Assembly: GCF_018320785.1 (NCBI RefSeq)
Contig: NC_054888.1
Location: forward strand, 20,662,438 to 20,726,437
DNA from: Cheilinus undulatus
Lineage: Eukaryota > Chordata > Actinopteri > Labriformes > Labridae
DNA length: 64,000 nucleotides
Direction of reading: 5' to 3'
Shown one piece after another: positions 39,101-48,100 of the stretch (position 1 is its first letter; every line of letters begins with the position of its first letter). Both the position numbers and the translations under genes were made by a program. A model generated the notes under the pieces. It worked only from the letters and a program-made list of their open reading frames with translations, had not been told where the DNA came from and made no database searches.

Positions 39101-42100
39101 TGTCTGATGCAACATAAGCGCTTGTGAACGTTATCTGTCTTGCAAAAACAGTCCTGTGCATACATTTTTAGGCATGTAGGGAGACATATGTGTCATAACC
39201 CAGGCTGGAGAGGGGATGGAGGGTGGCTAAAGTCAAGCTTGACACATGTCGACACCTGTGCGTCACTCAGACCATCACAGTCCAGCTTAACAGCATTGCC
39301 TTTTCACCCTCCAGCGGTTTCTGGGCCTTGTAGATATCTTCAGCCCAACCAGGGGCTTGTGGCAACCCTATGCCTGGACGGTATCCAAGGCCGTGCTTAC
39401 TCCCCATAACCCCCCACTTACTCCACCCTAAAGGGACAGCTTATTTTCCCATGCCCCTGGTAAAATGCAAGGACATCCAGATCATGGCCTGGGTTGTGCT
39501 GATCCTCCTTTCCGCCAGATGGTGCACTCAGGTGGGCGTACTCGCCATTATGGGCCTTATTTAAGCCTCAAGCATTGCCTAATTCTATGTGAGAACAGTC
39601 AGGTTGCAGGGAAAATAAAGAGCATAAAAGTGAGACATGTGGTCATCCTGGTTTAGCATTAAAGTCATCTTGTTGCTATAAGAAGGGGCTCTCTGGTTGG
39701 TGGGTCAGTGGGCCAATCAGAGTGCAAGCAAAGGGTCAGTTCTAATCTTCTGCATGGACAAATCAAAGCGCTGTATAATTGAAATGTTGTACCTGATTAA
39801 CCTCTATGTTTGTTAAAAGTGACTAAATACTAATGTACATGTTTGCGTTTGTCTCGAATTGTTCTTGTTTGCTTCTCCTCTCTCTCTCCTTCATCGTCTT
39901 CCTCTCTGCTGCATGCTGTGTGCGGTTAGCCAGCAGCTCTGTTGGAGATGGCGGCTCCCAGCTGGGCTCAGGGTTTGATATCAGCCCACCAGGTGGCTCA
40001 GACTAACCTCTCCTACAACCAGGTGAAACTCTGGTTCATCACTGACTCCCCCCTCCTCCCCCCCAAACTGTGATCTGATCCACAATCCAAACCTTTTTGA
40101 ATTTATGTGACAGAATCACCCTTTAGTTGATCTGTTTTATCTGCGTCTGTAGTTATTAAACCCTGTCTGTGTTTGACTGCATGTTTGAGTGCTCTAAAAA
40201 CCTGAAATTAAAGAGTTTGATTAAAAAATGCTGATATGTTATAAATGTTTGTGTGCAGGCGGAGGAGGAGCTGGGCCGGGCTCAGAGGATTTTCGAGGAG
40301 CTGAACGTTGAGTTACAAGACGAGCTTCCGTCGCTGTTCGATAAGTACGATTTTTTTGTTAATTCTGTAAAACCTTTAATGTCTCTGTCCCAATATTTAT
40401 GAAACCTCTGTCTGTGCAGTCGTGTTGGCGTCTATGTTAACACATTCCAGAGTCTGGCAAATCATCAGGAGAAGTTCCACAGAGAGATGGGAAAGGTGAG
40501 GTAAATGGACGATTATCAGTGGAGGTATTGATAGATCGGAGATGTTGATCGGCTCCGTTTGTCTCCTCAGCTCAGCCAAAACCTGAACGACATCATGACC
40601 AAACTGGAAGAGCAGCGACAGCTCAAGTAAGTGAAAATTTTTCATGTAAATAGTTCAGATTTTTACCAGAGTATGTAGAATAAATGTCCCTCACGATGCC
40701 CCCTACTGCAGAAAGGACGGTACTGCAGCAGCAAAGACAGGAGATGGTGCCAAGAGGTAAAAACCTGCTGCACACCGGCTCTGCATGAAATGTTTTGTTT
40801 GATTTTTAATCTATTAAATCTGCCTGTTGTTTGTTTTTAAAAAGGGAGTTAAAACTGGAACTTTATTAGAGCTTTAACCCCATAAATCCAGCCTGAGCAC
40901 GCTAACTCCGAACTCGCCCTGGCCCATTAGCTCTATTTACAGGCCTGATTTAAACCTGACATGTTTTAATAATGATAATTAAAGTTTTTAACTACATTTG
41001 ATAATCATTATTTGGGCCATAGAGGACGTTTTTTTTACTTTCCAACTAGCAGATAACTATCCTGCCTCTTTTTTAACTTTGGCTGGCCCTGATTGGTTGC
41101 TATCACCATTGTAGAAGAAATTGGAGCATCGTGATTGGCCGACAGGGTAACAGAAAATTGTTGTCTTTTACTTCCAGTGTCAAAACGGAGGACTTCTAGC
41201 AAGACTGCTAAGTTTTATTTTGCAAAACACTGAATAAATTGGTCTATAATCATGGATTTGGAGATGTGTATTTGTAGTATGAAAGCTATGAATAAACACC
41301 ACGCTTTGCACCTGGATTAAAAATGTTCTGGAAGAGATATACAAACCAAAATCGGTCTGTAGATTGGGAAAAAGGTAAGCTTCCGATCACAACTTATTCC
41401 ATAGAGATCCGTCAAACGGTTCCTGAGATATTGTAAACAATGCATGCGCTGCTGCTTGGGATCGCCAGCGATCCTGTTGGGCTCAGCAAGTTTTAACAGA
41501 CTGCAGTCTGCAGTGTTGTTCACACACTTCAGTGGAGTTGCATTCAAACAGGTGGCCAGTTGAGGTTTTGATAGACCCGATGACCATGTGCTTTCAAAGC
41601 AGGCTGGCAGCACCACCTTTTAACAGCTTTTCCCCCTTCTATGTATTTTGCACATGTCAGCTTTAATTGCCGCTTCATTTTTCTCTTTAGGAAACAAAAA
41701 TATTAACTTAAATGTTATTTTAAAGTCCAGTTCCTTCATTGCCTGGCTACGTGAGAGTTGGTTTTAAGTGGGGGAGGGGAAATAAATCCTTTTTGCTTCA
41801 CTAATTCTTCTCACTTCTGTGCCCATGTTTGTTTTAACCTGGCAATCATACTCTGCATCTGCTCTGGTTTCATGGCTGTTTCACATTTGGACTAGAGAAC
41901 ATTTGTTTGAAGCTGTTTGTCGCCCTCATGTGGACAAAGCAGATAACTGCATGTGTGACTGTTTATAGAGTTTTCTTCTTTTCTCACCCTTCTTTACATC
42001 TGCTGTCTCTCTAACTGTATGAAATTGTTTTATATGTTTTTATCCCTGTTTTAAAACTCATGTCCACCCATTTCTAATCACCCCTTTATCTTTCTCTCAG

Positions 42101-45100
42101 TGAGGAAGCCAACCACAGCGAATCAGCCAGCTCAGCACCAAAGGTAAAAACAACCAGAGACAAAGAGACCATGCCCACGTGACTGTATAAAGAGTTTTAT
42201 TTTACCTTCATCTGGTTCACTTTTCCAGCTTTTATTCTGATAACAGCAGAAGTCTCTCACAACCACTCATACAAAAATGAATGCAAAAAAGTTGCATTTA
42301 CAGAGGTTTCTGCACACTTCTGTGCAAAGTAGTAAACAAGTGAAAATGATTGCAAGTGAGATCAGCCATGCTGCTGCAAACAGCACCCAGAAGAAGATGC
42401 TTTCTAAAGTAATGATGTTGCTGTATCCATCATAATTCACTGTAAAACAGCTGATCAGAGCTTCTGAGTCTTCTAGCACTGAAACAAATAACAGAAAAAT
42501 GCATCATTTTGTGTGGACTAATCTTTTCCTGCATGCATGCACGCTTGTTTTTGTGCCCTGATATCTAACCCTGCTGCTGGTTCAGAGGCCTGGCCCTCCT
42601 CCCAGTCGGCCCCCACCCAGACTCACGCCATCCCCGGACCAGAGAGGGCAGCATGGCGGCCTGTTGGAGGACGAGGGCTCAGCGCCCGACACTAACACAG
42701 ATTACACATCCACAACAACACAGCAGGTCAGACCAGAGAGTATTTACTATGAATGTAATGGCCACTATATTAGCACATAGAAACAGTTTCTTTAGAGCAG
42801 GTCAAATAAAGGCTTGGTAATTTATTTTGATTTATTTTGAATGAGACGTAAAGGTTACCCAGAATCCTTTACATCTATATAGCATGTCGATTAACACAGT
42901 AAGACATCTGACCTAATGCTGAGTAAAATGATTGTTTACTCTATGACAGCTGGTAAAAATCAAATGATATTACAACCTTTATTATATCACAGCAATAAAA
43001 ATAGAAGTTCAAGACTCCTGGTACACAATGACATTTGGACTAAGGAACTGGCAAGCAGCAATGGAGATCTCCTCGCCTGTTCTACTGATTATTGCTAATA
43101 TATAGATGCAGTTTAGACAGTGTTAACCCTTAAGAGTTCCTTTGATATCCCTAAGGACAAAAAATGTCTGCCTTCAAAAAACTGCTGTAAAAATGATATT
43201 TATTAACATTTTCTCCATTTTAAATGAGTCAGTCTTTCAAAACTGCTTCAGCCTGAAATAAACATATCAAATATTGATAATATTTCTTAGGTTTTTAACC
43301 CTTTAAAATCCAGTATTTTCAAGCAACTTCACAGTTTTTTTTATTGAAACAAGAAATAAACAAAAAATTTCCATTAAATACATTTTAAGGAGTGTTTAAT
43401 CATTATTGTTAATTATTGTTATTGTTATCAGGCCCTGAAATGGCTCAGTGATTGGCTGCATCAATTATTTTGATGCCTATTTTTTGTTGTTGTTTTTTTT
43501 TTGTTGTTGTTTTGTTTTGTTTTGTTTTGTTTTTTTGGAGTGTCAGATTAAAAAATAAATAAATTACACTTATGGTCCTACGGACAAAAAATGTCCACCT
43601 CCTAAAATCAGCTGTGAAAATGTAACATATATATTTTTCCACTTTGAATGAGTCAGTCTTTTAAAACTGCCTGAGCCTCAAATAAACATATCTAATATTA
43701 AATGTATTGTTGGGATTTTAACCCTTTAAAGGCCAGTATGATTACACTACTACACTATTTTTAATAGAACAAAATCACAAAAACTCAAATTAGATATACA
43801 CCCACCATTATCAAACATCAGTACTGACACACATTTATCATTTCTTGCAGAAATCAGTAAAGTGTGAAATTTTGCGGCACGCTTTGAATGGGTAAAAGTA
43901 GCGCCCTCTGGTGGACAAATATGAAAGTTAAAATTGAAAGCTAGTAGTCCAAAATGAAATAAAGGAATGCATTAGTTTATGTTAAAATAAATATGGGAGC
44001 AAAAATGGCATTTTCAATGGTTTTCAATGGGAGATTTTTTGTCCTTAGGAGGAAATGTGTCGGTTTTTGTGTAGCTCAGTCGTGTTTGGCTTATTTAAGG
44101 AACTGATACGGCAATTCTAAAAATGTCAGCTATATTCATTCAACACAGCCAAAACGGCTTGAAAAAAAAAAAACAAATGGCACAAAATATCCCTCGGATC
44201 TCTTAAGGGTTAGGGAGTTTTCCTGCAGCTTTTGATGATTAAAAATAAAAAAGCCCAATATTGGTTGTCGAGGACTTCTTTTTTGTTGCCCTGATATCAA
44301 ACAAGTTTGGATATAGTTTGACTTTCACCAGGATCATGTAAAAGTTTGTAGTTCTGGTATTATGATAACCATTCATTATAGAGAAAAGTCAATTTTTGGT
44401 GCATTTTACCAGGCTTAATTAGAATTATTTAAAGGTATTGTATGTTTTATCACCCTCAGCATGTATAATTATGTCAAAGTAAAACAGAGGAGGATCAAGA
44501 GCAAAACGTCTTCATAATTTCTCTCAGAAATATCCAAAATAGCTCATATGATCACATCAGCATCTGTCTTAGTAGAGTTCTTAAATTCATGGTGTACCTT
44601 TCTTTATAATGCTATTTATTCATGCAAACTTTATCTTATTTTGTCAACATTTAGAGCAGGTGTTTGCAAGTTAAAAACCTGAGTATGCATTAAATCTCCC
44701 AGAAGTGAACCCCTCCTAACCTGAGTGTATGAATGCATGTGTGTATGTTTATGAATATGTGTGCGTGTAATGCAGAGTGAGCCCTGGTTGGGGGTGAGCT
44801 TGCTGGATTGGGATGTGGAGGTTTTACAGCCCGTCACATGTCCAGCTCCTGAGGTGGGTGGTGGGTTTGAACAGCTCTGTTTACATGCAAAAATCTCAAA
44901 CTAGTTATTTGATCAAAGTTTATTAGATATTTAACATATTTGATTCCAGACCAAATTAGATGACTTCTTACTGAAAAAAGGCTTAAAGTGTCCCGATCTT
45001 GAATTTCTATATTCAACAAAGAAGGCACAATGCTATGCCAGAAAACAACACATAGTTTGTGTTCTAAAGAGGTGGTTACTCTTCTAGATTTTTGAAATGA

Positions 45101-48100
45101 AACCTTCACCTTTAGAGTAGTTTTACATCTCATATGTTAAGAATTTAGACTCTGACATGCATGTAAACACGTTCTTTAATGAAAAGAGTTTGAATGACTG
45201 AGTGTTTGTGAGTGTGTTCTGTACTGAAACAACCCTCTTGTTTTTTCCTATAAAACCCCCCAGCATGCCTCTTTTCATGCTTGCCCATTCAGCCTCACTT
45301 TGCATGTGTTTAAGTCTTTATTAATAGCATGTGTGTCCATAATCTTTATTCATGTTTTTAGTCTTAGCTGCTCATTCAGATGAAAAATACAAGTCTTAAT
45401 CATTTTGAGTAATTTTAGACATATACTAGATACTTAATGACTATATTTTGGGGCCCCACTTGCGGCAGTAGGGGAGAACAGGGTTGGTTGTCACACTTTT
45501 TATTCTTATGCAAATTTGTCATCATTAAAACATCCATCAATAATCATTCCTAAATTAAATTGAAGCTTAAGGTGTTGGCTTGAAATGTGTTACCCTCTCA
45601 TTTTCCAACTTATTGAAACAAAGAGGAAATTAACGATCAAAAACACTGACACACTGTGACAACCAACCCCATCACAGGAATGGTTGTCACACATTATGGG
45701 GTTGTTTGTCAGAATGTTGTTTTAATGGGAAAAATCTTAAAAAGAAGGCATATTTAAATTTGAATCTTTAATTGCATTGACAGGTTGAGCAAGAACAAAA
45801 ACAACAAAAAATGAGCAAGTAACATGAACAGGGACATCTTTAGGCCAGCTGATAGAACAAAAAAAATAGGCCTAACAATAACAGCCTACTCAGCTAGGCC
45901 ACATGCATTCACTACCTGTGTTACAGTGATGGCAAATGTAGGATCTATGCACTCCAACTAAGCAGAGCTTGGTTGCACATCCAACACTTCTCCCATGCCT
46001 CCCTTGAATGGCTGTGACAACCAACCCATAAGAAAATGTGACAAACAACCCCTGCTGGAATTTCTTGCTAGCATCAAGGCTAACAGCTGTCTAAGAACAA
46101 GTTAGCTAGCTAACAACAGTTTCAGCTATAGCTTTCCTGTCACACTTTTTAAGTGCAGCAGTCGTTTTATTATAAACCCATTTTGTAAAAGCCAGAGGAA
46201 AAATACGGAAGAGCTGAAATTTTACAATTTTACATGTAAAACACAAAAAGTCCTCTCACCTCGTGTTCAGGTGTCCTACCCCAGAGAAGACTATGTAGGT
46301 GAGCTTTGGTCCCAGTTCTGGAAATTTCCTTACCAAAATTTGGGGAACAGCACCAGCTGGTGGCGAAATATAATAAGTGTGACAACCAACCCACGTGACA
46401 ACAACCCTGTTCTTCCCTAAGTAGCTCTTTTGGGTGAGTTTTCTGTTAGATGCTCAGAACAAGGTCCTTGGTAAACTCAAGTTTAAGAGGTTTGGTTCGT
46501 TTCTGTTATACATTTGAAGTGCTCTGCGTGTGACTTTTGAAGCTTTTTCACATCTTACAAAAGGCAGTGTGTGAGCAAGTTGCTAACATAGTTTAAAATT
46601 TAGAAGTATTCATTAAACACTTTAAAATGTTTGTTAAACTGGTGTTTTGTCTATAAGTGGGATTAAAAGCTCTTTTTGTACGTTGTTGTCTGACTTACCG
46701 TCTCGTCTCTTAATGCCTCCTGAAGGCACCATCGTGGGAGTCATGGGTAAGATCCAGAGAAATGTTGCACTTCATAGAGAAACTTCCCCAGCAATTCTTC
46801 TTTTTCCACTTCTGACAGTTGGATAACTCCATCTGCAACTGTTTTTTCCAAACCTCCTTCCTCACCTCCCACCGGGCTTTGACCCCCATCTTTCTTTAAA
46901 ATCCATTCCAATCTGAACTCCTTCCTACCTGCCTTGTCTTTTGCGTCCCATCCCGGTACATTGTTCCTCAAATCCTTACGCATTGTAGCAAGAGCAGACC
47001 CCTACAGATCAGGACGAGGAGAAATACCCTGAGGAGGCACAGGGCGGCTGGGATTACGATGAAGGAAGCGCGCAGAGCTACACCCAGCCAAGCTGGGATG
47101 ATGCTGAAACAGCCGGTCAGGAGAGCTGGAACGACGATGATGGAGGATACGCCGCTCAGTCATACACGGAACCCAACTGGGATGATGATGGCGCCCAAGT
47201 GGGACAGGGTGGCTGGGGCGAGGTATGGGTGGGGTCAGCTGGTTAAACCCTGGATGCAAGGGTCAACAAATTCTTAAATCAGGCCTCAAACCCTCCTCTT
47301 TCTTACTTTTTCCTTTAACCACTTCGTCTTTCTTCAGAAGATCTTTAAGGATAATGTTAACCATTTCTTTGACTAATTTGATAAAACACATGGACCTTTA
47401 CCTCTTTTTTTTTAATGCAGGGTGCCGTGACCAACGGCTCCGATGGCGACCTCCCTCCAGGATTTATCTACAAGGTTAGAAGACTTCATCCCTCCATGAA
47501 AAGAGGCATAAAAACAAAATCTTGATGATAATGTTATTTTTATACAGAATCTATTTTCCGGGGCTGATGAAAACTTTTTTATTTGTTCGTGTATTTTTTC
47601 AGGTAAAAGCGATACATGATTACACCGCCACTGATGGCGATGAGCTGGAGCTGAAGATGGGAGATGTTGTGCTCGTTTTGGCCTTTGACAACCCCGATGA
47701 ACAGGTCAGTACTTACACTCTAACTTGATCACCACTTAAAGTTGCAGCAATTCCTGGGTTCTGCAACTTTGAGTAGCTAATGACCAGTAAACCTGTACTA
47801 GAATAGTCATAGTTGCTAGGTAACAAATGAGGAATTAACTGCAACCATAGATGATGAGTATTTATGTATTGCTTTATTAACCCTTCAGGGATCCCTGGAC
47901 CCAATTTGGTCCTTTTAGCCACTTTTCAATTTTCAATAGTCATTTTTTTTCTGTTTTAATGCTAGTGGCATAAGATTTTCCAAAAGTAAATGGTTTGGAT
48001 CAAGGTTAAAAGTTGCAGCCTCACTTTTCATCACACCTTCACAGTTTAGTGACTTAGCACTTTTTCTGAAGAGACCAGTTTGGTCCCAAGGGTCCTAAGT

